Below are positions 19,366-28,266 of a stretch of 64,000 nt of DNA, piece by piece. The stretch is from Roseivirga ehrenbergii (lineage in GTDB: Bacteria > Bacteroidota > Bacteroidia > Cytophagales > Cyclobacteriaceae), in contig NZ_LQZQ01000004.1 of NCBI RefSeq assembly GCF_001593005.1, forward strand, positions 124,001 to 188,000. Reading direction: 5' to 3'. The translations under genes were made by a program, and so were the position numbers. Each line of letters starts with the position of its first letter. The first letter of the stretch is position 1. The notes under the pieces are model-generated. The model was not told where the DNA came from. It did no database searches and worked only from the letters and a program-made list of their open reading frames with translations.

Positions 19366-20223
19366 TTGAAAGCGAAAGATAAAATATTTCAGGTTAAAAA
19401 GACATTGAACTTACGTGGAAATCTAGTTTCGCTCGATACGCCAGCGGTAATGGGTATTTTAAACATTACCCCCGATAGCTTTTATTCGCTTGGCAGACAA
19501 AACACTGAGAAAGAAATTCTATCAACAGCTGAAAATATGCTGGCAGAAGGCGCCCTCATTTTAGATATTGGTGGTTATTCTTCTCGCCCAAATGCCGAAG
19601 ATATAAGTACCGAAATTGAAACTGACCGAATCAGTAAAGCTCTAGCGCTTATAATTAAAGAATTTCCAGAAGCCTATATTTCTATCGATACATTTAGAAG
19701 TTCGGTAGCCAAGGTTGCAATCGACCAAGGCGCCTGCATTATCAACGATATTTCTGGCGGAACATTAGACACCAACATGTTTGAGACTGTTGCTAAATTG
19801 AATGTGCCCTACATTATGATGCACATGAGAGGAACACCTCAAAACATGGCTCAGCAAACCGACTATAAAAATTTATTAAAAGAGGTTATATTATTCTTCA
19901 GCGAAAGAGTAGAAAAACTTCGAATTTTGGGCGTAAACGACATTATTCTTGATCCTGGTTTTGGTTTTGCAAAAACCGCAAAACAGAGTTATGAGATTCT
20001 CCAAAATTTGGATTATTTTAAAGGATTGCGGTTACCTTTGCTCACTGGCTTATCCAGAAAATCTATGATTTATAAAACTCTAGGTATTTCGGCTGAAGAA
20101 GCACTCAATGGCACTACTGCCTTAAATATGGCTGCGCTTATAAATGGGGCTTCTATTCTTAGGGTACACGATGTGAAAGCCGCAGTAGAAACAGTTAAAT
20201 TATATAAAGCAATACATCCTTGA
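19366..20223 (+). CDS. folP: Dihydropteroate synthase
   Basis: Condenses p-aminobenzoate with dihydropterin pyrophosphate in folate synthesis. NITPDSF lies at 33-39, followed by GGYSSRP, SIDTFRSSVA, IINDISGG, MHMRGTPQ, DPGFGFAKT and GLSRKSMIYK, covering all family motifs. The start is TTG, since an in-frame stop lies 12 bases upstream and the first ATG falls inside the first strand. AAAGGG a few bases upstream may help initiation. The stop overlaps the cdaA start (TTGA), an arrangement found widely in Bacteroidota. Confidence 0.96.
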   Translation: MKAKDKIFQVKKTLNLRGNLVSLDTPAVMGILNITPDSFYSLGRQNTEKEILSTAENMLAEGALILDIGGYSSRPNAEDISTEIETDRISKALALIIKEFPEAYISIDTFRSSVAKVAIDQGACIINDISGGTLDTNMFETVAKLNVPYIMMHMRGTPQNMAQQTDYKNLLKEVILFFSERVEKLRILGVNDIILDPGFGFAKTAKQSYEILQNLDYFKGLRLPLLTGLSRKSMIYKTLGISAEEALNGTTALNMAALINGASILRVHDVKAAVETVKLYKAIHP

Positions 20224-21068
20224 TTTACGCTTTTAAAATAGGATTTCTAGAAGTACGATGGGTCGATATTATCGATATCCTGCTCGTAAGTGTATTGCTA
20301 TATCAGGTTTACAAGCTCTTAAAGGGAAGTGTTGCTGTAAGGGTGTTAGTTGGTTTTCTCTCGCTTTACCTTATTTATTTGGTAGTTAGGGCTGCTCAAA
20401 TGGAGTTACTGGCAGGTATTCTTGGTCAGTTTATGGGGGTTGGAGTTTTAGCCGCTATCATTATTTTCTCTCAAGAAATTAGAAAGTTCTTACTTATTCT
20501 AGGCAAAACTTCCTTCCGAAAAAATGGAGTGCTTGAATCACTACTGATTTGGCGGAAAAAGAAACCTAAAGTGAACATGAATCTTACCGCAGTAATTGAA
20601 GCCTCAAAGAGTTTATCAGGTTCAAATACGGGTGCTCTGATGGTATTTTCTAGAAACACCGAACTCAAATTTTATGCAGATTCTGGTGACCTACTCGATG
20701 CCTTTATTTCCAAAAGACTACTGATTTCTATCTTCAACAAATACAGCCCATTGCACGATGGTGCGGTAATTCTGTACGAAGGAAAAATAAAAGCGGCACG
20801 TTGTTTATTACCTGTTAGCGAAAGAGAAAACCTACCTGCGCAATACGGCTTACGACACAGAGCCGCATTGGGAATGTCTGAGGCCACCGACACCCTTATT
20901 CTCATTATTTCAGAAGAAACTGGGCAAATGTCGATTGCAAGAAATGGCAAAATAGATAGTAACCTTTCGGCCCCAGAAATCAGGAAAAAGCTGAATAGAT
21001 ACCTAAACGAGGAAGAAGAGGAAGCTACCGAAACCGACAAGAAAGAAAGCCTTGAAGTGGCCTCTTAA
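20220..21068 (+). CDS. cdaA: Diadenylate cyclase CdaA
   Basis: Makes cyclic di-AMP from two ATP at the inner membrane. Three N-terminal helices (VDIIDILLVSVLLYQVY, VRVLVGFLSLYLIYLVV, FMGVGVLAAIIIFSQEI) precede the DisA_N domain, with the catalytic DGA motif at 180-182 and RHR at 212-214. It has 282 residues and a Glu-rich tail. It begins with TTG, overlapping the folP stop by four bases, so translation is coupled. No c-di-AMP phosphodiesterase or riboswitch is visible here. Confidence 0.95.
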   Translation: MIYAFKIGFLEVRWVDIIDILLVSVLLYQVYKLLKGSVAVRVLVGFLSLYLIYLVVRAAQMELLAGILGQFMGVGVLAAIIIFSQEIRKFLLILGKTSFRKNGVLESLLIWRKKKPKVNMNLTAVIEASKSLSGSNTGALMVFSRNTELKFYADSGDLLDAFISKRLLISIFNKYSPLHDGAVILYEGKIKAARCLLPVSERENLPAQYGLRHRAALGMSEATDTLILIISEETGQMSIARNGKIDSNLSAPEIRKKLNRYLNEEEEEATETDKKESLEVAS

Positions 21069-21083
21069 TTAAAAAAACGCTTT

Positions 21084-22247
21084 CTAAAACTCTTTAAACT
21101 TCACCCAAAGCAACACCGGATTCTGAGAAGATTGTATTCCTTCAAGGGTTGATCCCTCAAGAAACTTATAGTTCTCGCTATTTAAAGTACTCAGCAATTG
21201 CGGTAAATCTTCTGGCAGAATACTAAATAACATTCTATCGTCCTCCCAAGTTAATGGAGACAATGAGAGTTGTTGATTACCTTCCCCTTTCAAATCGAAA
21301 ATCTCATAATTTCTTGTGCTTCTATTCAGTACAAACTGAGAATAATCGGCCAAAGAAGTATAATAAGTAAGGTAAATGAGTTTATCGTTTACAAAAGGGT
21401 TCATTGCCCAAACTTGACCATCTTCCCTAATTCGGCTCATCACGCTTGGGTCTTGCATTGCAATCCCCTCTCCGTTCCAAAACCAATTTTTACCAAAATC
21501 AATTTGAGCAATTGGCTTGCTCTTCTTGTCTTTCAAATAGAAAATAGTATCGTTCAATACAGAATGATATGTTAAATCCTCTTTATACGGTTTAAAGCTA
21601 TTTATCGACAAAAGTAGTGGCACCCTTAAAAGTCCAGTATTAGGGTTTGCCATCGCTTCTACATTAAACTCCTTATCCATAAAAAGCACATTGTAAAAAA
21701 GGCTGTCTTGATAAGGATAGTAGTTCATATTGGCTACATAACCATCATGGTATGGGAAAATATGTGTTGGATTGAAAGGGAGGTTGATACGATCAAGTTC
21801 TTCGCCTTGTATATTATAGCTTACCAAGCGCCTGTTAAAATAAATAGAGATAGAATCTGAATTTGTCCAAGAGCTTTGAATGAACATATACTCATTTAAA
21901 CTGCTGCCTTTATGGCTAAACGTACCCAAAAACTTGCCGTCTTTGGTATAGGAGAAAATTTCTCCTTTTCGGGCGGTAGCGAAATAGAGCTTATCATCCT
22001 CTCCCCTTTCAAATGACATTACATCACTCAACTTGGCTTCCTCGGTTTCTTCCAAAGCCAATATTTCCACATTATCAATTAAATCTGTAAACGCAGTTCG
22101 TTTGCTTTCAACATTGATAGAGTAAGCACGGAACTGATCTGCATCTACATCAACCGTTGTGGTACTTTGGGATTTGTTATCTGAACATGAAAAGACCAAC
22201 AGGCCAACTAAAACGAATGTTAATACTGCTTTTACCCTCGATTTCAT
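21084..22247 (-). CDS. Six-bladed beta-propeller lipoprotein, array copy 1
   Basis: 387 residues from the ATG that begins MKSRVKAVLTFVLVG; a GTG 7 codons upstream is open but spoils the signal peptide. Lipobox VFSC gives lipid-modified Cys21. The mature part starts DADQFRAYSINVES and matches its neighbours throughout: LALEETEEAKLS, YSYTKDGKFLGTFSHKG, DFGKNWFWN and the C-terminal SSQNPVLLWVKFKEF. This is the BF3222-like six-bladed propeller family of Bacteroidota; no ligand is known. It is the most 3' member of the array and convergent with cdaA. In this copy GPEEY is replaced by SLNEY. Confidence 0.8.
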   Translation of the reverse strand: MKSRVKAVLTFVLVGLLVFSCSDNKSQSTTTVDVDADQFRAYSINVESKRTAFTDLIDNVEILALEETEEAKLSDVMSFERGEDDKLYFATARKGEIFSYTKDGKFLGTFSHKGSSLNEYMFIQSSWTNSDSISIYFNRRLVSYNIQGEELDRINLPFNPTHIFPYHDGYVANMNYYPYQDSLFYNVLFMDKEFNVEAMANPNTGLLRVPLLLSINSFKPYKEDLTYHSVLNDTIFYLKDKKSKPIAQIDFGKNWFWNGEGIAMQDPSVMSRIREDGQVWAMNPFVNDKLIYLTYYTSLADYSQFVLNRSTRNYEIFDLKGEGNQQLSLSPLTWEDDRMLFSILPEDLPQLLSTLNSENYKFLEGSTLEGIQSSQNPVLLWVKFKEF

Positions 22248-22267
22248 TCTTAAATTCTTTGTAATCA

Positions 22268-23425
22268 CTAGTTAAAGTCTTTGAACTTCACCCACAATAA
22301 TACTGGGTTTTCTGAAGATTCTATACTTTCTAGCGTACTCCCTTTTTTGAAAGTGGCGTTTTCACTACCAATTTCCTTGATTAATTCGGCCAAATCGTAA
22401 GAATTGAAACTAGCAAGCAATACGTCTTCATCCCATTTAATAGGAACAAAAGCATAATTCTCCTCCACATTCTTTTTAGTATCTATTTGATAATAGTTTC
22501 CTGAATTTCTGTCAATCAACAGCCGAAACACCTCCGAGAAGCTCGTATTGAAATTCAAATAAATTTTCGAATTACCCACCTTAGAATAGAAAATCCATAC
22601 TTTTCCACTCTCCTGAATACTACCCATCGCCTTTTGCCCATCAGCCCTCATTTTTTCATCATTCCATAAATACTCCGATCCAAAATCAAGTTTAAGCAAT
22701 GGCTTGGTGGTTTTTTCTTGAATTAGAAAAACGGTATCACCAAAAATCTCTTTATACAGGAGGCCATCACCATAAGCCTCCAGACTGTTTACACTACTCA
22801 CGATAGGAAAAGGCACTACGTCTTTATATGGGTTCTCCATCCCCTCAATCTTCAACTGATCGTCATAGAAAACGATATTAAATTTAAGCGAATCGTTGAT
22901 CGGTATTCCACTCATATCACCTACATAACCATCCTGGTAAGGGTAGTAATGAGTAGGTTTAACATTTGGTTTTATCTGTCCCACATATTTCCCGTCAAAA
23001 TCATACTTATTTATTTTTCCTCGCTGGCCATCATGGATGAACAAAGTGTCTTTCTTTATCCAAAGGCTTTGCAAGCTTCCGTATTCTTCAGGCCCATCAC
23101 CTTTTCTATTGAAAGTGGAAATGAACTTTCCTTCATTAGAATAAATAAAAACATCACCCTCTGACCCGCTAGGAAAAATGATTCTGTTGTTTGCTTGAGA
23201 AAAATTATAGACCCCGCTTAAAAGTCCTTCATCCGTTTCTTCCAAACCCATTATTTCAATGGACTCAATCATTTCCGAGAGTTTTCGTTTCTCTGATTCT
23301 ATAGACAGAGAAATGACCTTAAACTCGTCATTGGTTTGATTTTTCTCTTCAGTAATACTCTCTTTTTGACTGCCACAGGCTGTAAACAATGCAGTAACTA
23401 ATAGCGCTGGAAAAACTCGTTTCAT
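22268..23425 (-). CDS. Six-bladed beta-propeller lipoprotein, array copy 2
   Basis: 385 residues. MKRVFPALLVTALFTAC gives lipid-modified Cys17. Blade-type repeats are visible as FIYSNEGKFISTFNRKGDGPEEYGSLQSLW, KYDFDGKYVGQI and YYPYQDGYVGDM. The C-terminus is GSTLESIESSENPVLLWVKFKD. It is closest to copies 1 and 3, sharing SSVNSLEAYGDGL and LLKLDFGSEYLWND. Its stop lies 20 bases before the copy 1 ATG, so the two are probably co-transcribed. Periplasmic or surface location is predicted. Confidence 0.8.
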   Translation of the reverse strand: MKRVFPALLVTALFTACGSQKESITEEKNQTNDEFKVISLSIESEKRKLSEMIESIEIMGLEETDEGLLSGVYNFSQANNRIIFPSGSEGDVFIYSNEGKFISTFNRKGDGPEEYGSLQSLWIKKDTLFIHDGQRGKINKYDFDGKYVGQIKPNVKPTHYYPYQDGYVGDMSGIPINDSLKFNIVFYDDQLKIEGMENPYKDVVPFPIVSSVNSLEAYGDGLLYKEIFGDTVFLIQEKTTKPLLKLDFGSEYLWNDEKMRADGQKAMGSIQESGKVWIFYSKVGNSKIYLNFNTSFSEVFRLLIDRNSGNYYQIDTKKNVEENYAFVPIKWDEDVLLASFNSYDLAELIKEIGSENATFKKGSTLESIESSENPVLLWVKFKDFN

Positions 23426-23438
23426 ATATTCTGATTTC

Positions 23439-24602
23439 TTATTTCAATTCTTTAAACTTTACCCACAATAATACCGGGTTTTCTGATGATTCTATTTCTT
23501 CTAAAGTAGTGCCTTGACGGAATTTGACCTTTTCTTCACCCAAGTCATTTATAAACGCTCGAACATCGGGAGATTGCAGACTAACCATAAACCTATCTTC
23601 TTCCCATTTAATAGGCGTCATCGCATACTTTGTTGCAGCACCTTTGTTCACTTTGACAGTCTTTTGAATTCCAGACATACGGTCTATCAGTACTTTAAAA
23701 ACATCTTTGAACGATGTTTTATAGCTCAAGTAAATCCACTTTTCATTTATGTAAGAATCGACCCACCAAACCAAGTCTGTTTCACGAATAAGACCAGTTG
23801 TTCTTGGGTTGTTTTTTATTGTTTCTTCTGTCCAAAGCCACTCCTCACCAAAATCAAATTTAAGCAGTGGCCGAACTTGATTCTTTTCAATAAGAAAAAC
23901 TGAATCGCTTTTAAACCCATGGTAAATGAGGTCTTTCCCATAAGGTTGAAAACTATTGACACTGCTACCTACATATAGAATCAGTGGTGATAAGTATGGA
24001 TTAGCCATTTGTTTGACTTCCATATTTTCATCGAGAAAAAGGACATTGAACTGTAATGAATCTTGAAAGGCTGTATAATCCAAATCGGCAACAAACCCTT
24101 TATCATATGTAAAAAAGCTCTTAGCTGAGAACGGGAGTTTCCAACTTCTCAAATGATTGCCCTCCAGGTCATATGAAAGTAATCTTCGTCTATTGATATC
24201 GGATACAAAAATGCGATCTCCATCCACCCAGAAACTCCAGATGAACTCATACTCTCCTGGGCCATTCCCTACATGGCTAAACTTACTAATGAACTCTCCT
24301 TCTTTGGAATAAGAATAAATACTGCCGTCATTTCCACTGGGAAAAATAATTCTATCCTCTGTGCTAGACACTTTAAATACACTGCTCAACAACGACTCAG
24401 CCGTCTCTTCCAATCGCATGACTTCAACTTCTTCAATCAATTCAAAAATTGAAACAGCTTTGGCCTCCGTATCGATTTTAAAAGTTTTGAACTCATCTGT
24501 CGCAACAGCCTGCTCTGTTTGCTTCTGTTCGTTACCTGAAGAGCAGGAGACCATCAGCCCCAGAAGCAACATTAGGATTCCAAATCTAAGCTTCATATTC
24601 AT
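23439..24602 (-). CDS. Six-bladed beta-propeller lipoprotein, array copy 3
   Basis: 387 residues. MNMKLRFGILMLLLGLMVSC gives Cys20. The start overlaps the copy 4 stop by ATGA, which fixes it and shows translational coupling. Conserved blocks include RLEETAESLLSSVFKV, SKFSHVGNGPGEYEFIWSFW, GSSVNSFQPYGKDLIYHG and the tail GTTLEEIESSENPVLLWVKF. It aligns end to end with copies 1 and 2. No catalytic motif is visible; the fold suggests ligand or protein binding. Confidence 0.8.
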   Translation of the reverse strand: MNMKLRFGILMLLLGLMVSCSSGNEQKQTEQAVATDEFKTFKIDTEAKAVSIFELIEEVEVMRLEETAESLLSSVFKVSSTEDRIIFPSGNDGSIYSYSKEGEFISKFSHVGNGPGEYEFIWSFWVDGDRIFVSDINRRRLLSYDLEGNHLRSWKLPFSAKSFFTYDKGFVADLDYTAFQDSLQFNVLFLDENMEVKQMANPYLSPLILYVGSSVNSFQPYGKDLIYHGFKSDSVFLIEKNQVRPLLKFDFGEEWLWTEETIKNNPRTTGLIRETDLVWWVDSYINEKWIYLSYKTSFKDVFKVLIDRMSGIQKTVKVNKGAATKYAMTPIKWEEDRFMVSLQSPDVRAFINDLGEEKVKFRQGTTLEEIESSENPVLLWVKFKELK

Positions 24603-25777
24603 TTGGTAAACTCTTTAAACTTCACCCACATCAACACTGGATTTTCAGAGGATTCAATTTTTTCTAAAGTAGTGCCCTCACGGTAATTGATTTGATTTTC
24701 ATCCAAGGCTGATAAAATGTTAGGTACATCGGCTGTGGTGACAGAGAACATCAGTCGATCTTTTTCCCAACCCAAGTATAAAAACTCTTCACTCACAGAT
24801 TTACCCTTCGGCATTTCCATTCGCTTGACCTTACCACTCATTCTGTCAATTAAGAAATACTCCCAATGCGAATAGCCGATCAAGGCATCTGCATAAATGT
24901 GTTTTTGACCAATCGCCATGCCTATTACCCAAGCTTTATTCTCGGCTTCTACTTTCTGCCAAACCTCAGAAGTAGGTTCAGGTCTGTCTGTCCAAAACCA
25001 ATCCTCCTTAAAATCAAAATGCACCAAAGGGGCGAGTTTATCATTTGTATATGCGTAAATGGTGTCACTAAAAACCCTGAAAAGCTGCACTCCATCTTGA
25101 TATGGAATCACAGTGGAGTAATTAGTAGGCCTCCACATTCCATTAGGTGCATCCTTATATTTCAGAAATGCTTTTTCCAGTTTCAAATCTTTGTCCAGCT
25201 TCGCGAACTTGTAATAAGAGGTGTCATTGATGGGGAGATAATTCATTTCAGCAACGTAGCCATCTTTATAAGGCCGAATATCTCCAACCCGAAGTTGATC
25301 AGGTAATTTACGTGAGTCGACAAACTCACCTTCAGTGGTGTGCCGATAAATCACCGATTTGGGCATTGAATACACAGCGACCAAACCGTTCTCCATCCAT
25401 AAACTTTCGATTGATCCATACTCTTCTGGCCCCTGTCCTTGACGGTTTATTTTATTCTTGAAATTTCCATTTTCGTCAAAAAAGTAGATTGTCGTATGTT
25501 CATTCGTCCCCATCTTTTTATCTGTATGAAAGACAAAGCCATCATCGAGCCTGTTGATTTTGCGGATTGTAGATAAAAGCGACTCATCGGTTTCTTCCAA
25601 TTGCATCAGCTCTACCGATTCAATCATATCTATAAAATTCTCTTTGGGCAAATCCAAATCGAGATGATATGATTTGAAATCATCTAAACCCGTGACCTGC
25701 TTGTCGTTAACGCCTCCCTTTTCAGCGCAGCTAAAAACAAGTGTAAGCATTAAAAAGCCGAATAATTTATTCTTCAT
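24599..25777 (-). CDS. Six-bladed beta-propeller lipoprotein, array copy 4
   Basis: 392 residues. MKNKLFGFLMLTLVFSCAEKGG gives Cys17. The first 22 residues are almost identical to those of the broken copy 6, which points to recent duplication. NRQGQGPEEYGSIESLW, YRHTTEGEFVDSRKLP, VIPYQDGVQLFRVFSDTIY and the tail GTTLEKIESSENPVLMWVKFKE are the family blocks. The copy 3 start overlaps its stop. The upstream spacer carries a 23-bp sequence repeated before another copy. Confidence 0.8.
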   Translation of the reverse strand: MKNKLFGFLMLTLVFSCAEKGGVNDKQVTGLDDFKSYHLDLDLPKENFIDMIESVELMQLEETDESLLSTIRKINRLDDGFVFHTDKKMGTNEHTTIYFFDENGNFKNKINRQGQGPEEYGSIESLWMENGLVAVYSMPKSVIYRHTTEGEFVDSRKLPDQLRVGDIRPYKDGYVAEMNYLPINDTSYYKFAKLDKDLKLEKAFLKYKDAPNGMWRPTNYSTVIPYQDGVQLFRVFSDTIYAYTNDKLAPLVHFDFKEDWFWTDRPEPTSEVWQKVEAENKAWVIGMAIGQKHIYADALIGYSHWEYFLIDRMSGKVKRMEMPKGKSVSEEFLYLGWEKDRLMFSVTTADVPNILSALDENQINYREGTTLEKIESSENPVLMWVKFKEFTK

Positions 25778-25781
25778 TTCT

Positions 25782-25804
25782 AAAATCTAGTTACTCAATA
25801 CTAT
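25782..25804. repeat. 23-bp spacer repeat, first occurrence
   Basis: This spacer segment, beginning AAAATCTAGTTAC and ending CAATACTAT, recurs exactly at 27044-27066 between later array members. A shortened variant stands at 28244-28259. It is probably a by-product of tandem duplication of the propeller genes. Confidence 0.7.
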
Positions 25805-25808
25805 CTAC

Positions 25809-26948
25809 TTACTCTTTAAACTTCACCCACATCAGTACAGGGTTTTCTGAAGATTCTATTTCTTCTAAGGTTGTGCCCCTTCTGAACTTTATTCGAGACT
25901 GATCCAACTCACTTATCAAAGTAATTAAGTCGTTGGACTGAATCGAGCCAAAAAAAGAATTGCCTTCCCATTTTATCGGAGAAATTGTATACCGCCCATC
26001 GCCTTGGTTCTGCAGGTCGATTGAAACGACTGCCCCAGTAAGCCTATTTATGAGAAAGGGTTGAGTATCTGTCATTATATAGGTGGCAGTTAGCCAAATA
26101 TGCTCCTCTCCAATGTACGAGTTAATATTATCCACCTTTTCGCCCTTGCTCGGCATATACATTTTAGGGTTCATTTTAGCCTCTTCAGTCCAATACCATT
26201 TCTCCCCAAAATCAAAATGAGCCAGTGGTCTGACTTGATTATTCTGGACCAGATACAACGAATCACTCATTACCCCTAAATAAGTAGCCCCATTACCATA
26301 GGGCTTTAATGAAGGAGAATTAGAGAAGTAATACATTTTTGGGAAAGCATTAAAGGGCAAAAGTGCTTTTCCCAACTTATATTCTGAATTGACCACTACT
26401 ACCCTATACTTGAGTGAATCTTCAATCACCCCATAATTCAAGTCATACACGAAACCATTTTTTATTGGGTAAACATGATGAGCGTAATAGGGAACTCTAA
26501 CTGAACTTATAAAATTACCGTTGAAATCATATCGTTTAATATGCTGACTTGCTTTAGAAAAAATGGCAATCGTATCTCCCTCAATCCAAAAATCATAAAT
26601 GTCAGCATACTCATCTGGCCCTGATCCTTTATGATTGAAACCATGCATAAAGTCACCCTCTTTATTAAAAAAAATGATTCCAACCTTTTCGCTGGCCATA
26701 ACGAAGCCATCGCTGTACTCTTGTAAACGACTTGCATAACCAAGCAGTGATTCTGGCGTTTCTTCAAGCCTCATTACTCCAAGGGTATCTATTAAGTCGG
26801 CCAGCTTAGTTTGAGACATATCCATGTCTATTTTATAAGATCGAAACTCATCTATGTCCAAACCAGATTTATCTAAGCTCTCTGACTTACCATCAGAACA
26901 GCTCCATACGACTATTAGAAGTAGTAAAACAGAAAAATATATTCTCAT
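25809..26948 (-). CDS. Six-bladed beta-propeller lipoprotein, array copy 5
   Basis: 379 residues from the ATG that begins MRIYFSVLLLLIVVWSC (Cys17). The frame is open 32 codons further upstream, but that stretch runs through a palindromic repeat and would bury the signal peptide, so I reject it. Family blocks: EETPESLLGYASRL, FNHKGSGPDEYADIYDFW, YPIKNGFVYDLNYG, HFDFGEKWYWTE and the tail GTTLEEIESSENPVLMWVKFKE. It is separated from copy 6 by a 136-bp spacer that holds two repeats. Confidence 0.8.
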   Translation of the reverse strand: MRIYFSVLLLLIVVWSCSDGKSESLDKSGLDIDEFRSYKIDMDMSQTKLADLIDTLGVMRLEETPESLLGYASRLQEYSDGFVMASEKVGIIFFNKEGDFMHGFNHKGSGPDEYADIYDFWIEGDTIAIFSKASQHIKRYDFNGNFISSVRVPYYAHHVYPIKNGFVYDLNYGVIEDSLKYRVVVVNSEYKLGKALLPFNAFPKMYYFSNSPSLKPYGNGATYLGVMSDSLYLVQNNQVRPLAHFDFGEKWYWTEEAKMNPKMYMPSKGEKVDNINSYIGEEHIWLTATYIMTDTQPFLINRLTGAVVSIDLQNQGDGRYTISPIKWEGNSFFGSIQSNDLITLISELDQSRIKFRRGTTLEEIESSENPVLMWVKFKE

Positions 26949-26973
26949 TGTCAATTGTATGTTTAGTAAACAA

Positions 26974-27016
26974 CCTTTTGGAGGGACTTTAAGGGTGAAG
27001 AAAACCCTCCAAAAGG
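26974..27016. repeat. Palindromic CCTCCAAAAG element, copy A
   Basis: CCTTTTGGAGGG and CCCTCCAAAAGG form a perfect 12-bp inverted repeat around a 19-base loop, in the spacer between two array genes. The same stem sequence recurs at 45940-46021 and 62477-62557 with longer loops. This copy is the shortest and has the arms in the opposite order. Confidence 0.65.
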
Positions 27017-27043
27017 CAGTATCCCATATTTTTCCATTTATCA

Positions 27044-27066
27044 AAAATCTAGTTACTCAATACTAT
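27044..27066. repeat. 23-bp spacer repeat, second occurrence
   Basis: Exact second copy of the segment at 25782-25804. The next bases (TACTATGTACTA) also match the spacer ahead of copy 7, showing that spacers were duplicated along with the genes. Confidence 0.7.
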
Positions 27067-27084
27067 GTACTAAATACCCTCTTA

Positions 27085-28239
27085 TCAATACTCCTCCTTA
27101 AACTTCACCCACATCAGCACTGGGTTTTCGGAAGATTCTATTTCTTCTAAAGTGGTGCCTTGGCGAAATTTGATTTGACTGTCTTCCAGTTCTGATAGAA
27201 AGGAAGCTATTTGCGTAGATTGAATTGAGAAAATCATGCTTTCTTTATCCCAGCCTTCGGCCTTTATGCTAAACGTATCCCCTTGCTTGCGAAAATCAAG
27301 ATTATGCGTTTCGTCTGTAGCTCTATTGATCAAAAAAATGGTGAGCTAGTTGTGCTTCCAAAACTCCCTAGTCCCATGACATAAATGTACTTTTCTCCCA
27401 TATACATGATGGCATCCCATATGCCATCATGATTTTGAAGCTCTTCAATATATTTAGCGCTAACTTCCCCCTTACCTCTCCAAAACCATTCTTTACCAAA
27501 ATCTAAATGAGCAATAGGCCCAAACTCCTGATCCTTTAAAAAATATATTGTATCACTTAGCATTCGAAAAAACAGCACCCCATTATTATAAGAAGAGACG
27601 GTCTGAAAGTTTTTGTAGATAGTGAAGGAAGGCGAAGTTTTATAAGGTAAATAGGTCGCTTCTACTTCTAAATTCTCATCTAAAAATGCATATCTAAACC
27701 TAGCAGAATCATCTATCAACTCATAGTTCATATCCATGGCATAACCATTTTCATAACCAAGAACATGACCAACCTGATATGGTAATTTTTTCGAATCAAT
27801 AAAGCTTCCGTCAATAGTATACCTGTTCACCTTGGTGTCAATTTTTGAATAAATTGATAGTGTGTCACCCACCAACCACATATCATCTATTCCAGTATAT
27901 TCTTCAGGCCCATTTCCTTTTCTATTTACTTTACTAACTAGGTTTCCTAGCCAAATCAAATACATAGACATTAGCCCCTCCTCCGCTCAAAAACACCAAA
28001 TAGTCATCAGTTTTTTTAAGGTTTGACACGTCAGACAAAAGTGAATTGTCCGTTTCTTCAAGTTTTACAATTTCGACCGATTCTACTAGGTTTGAAAAGC
28101 GCTCTTTGGGCTGATTTATATCCAAATGATAAGACCTGAATTCATCCAGATTGACAGCTTCCTTGTTGCTAGTACCTCCCTTTTCAGCGCAGCTAAAAAC
28201 AAGTGTAAGCGTCAAAAAACTGAATAATTTATTCTTCAT
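27085..28239 (-). pseudogene. Six-bladed beta-propeller lipoprotein, array copy 6, broken by two frameshifts
   Basis: Three consecutive reading frames together cover one family member. The first (start MKNKLFSFLTLTLVFSC, Cys17) runs to ...NVYVFDLAR and leaves frame at the T3 run at 27943-27945; removing one base restores NLVSKVNRKGNGPEEY exactly as in the paralogues. The second continues to ...GSTTSSPFF and leaves frame in a seven-base A/T run at 27332-27338; one extra base restores PFFLINRAT. The third carries the conserved tail GTTLEEIESSENPVLMWVKF. One insertion and one deletion keep the total a multiple of three (384 residues if repaired). As written, only a 101-residue product is made. 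Sequencing error is the alternative. Confidence 0.8.
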
Positions 28240-28266
28240 CTCTAAAATCTAAATACTATGTACTAC

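Noticed and set aside
26949-27044. 32-codon N-terminal extension of propeller copy 5
   Set aside because: It passes through palindromic element copy A and would place residues before a clear lipoprotein signal peptide.
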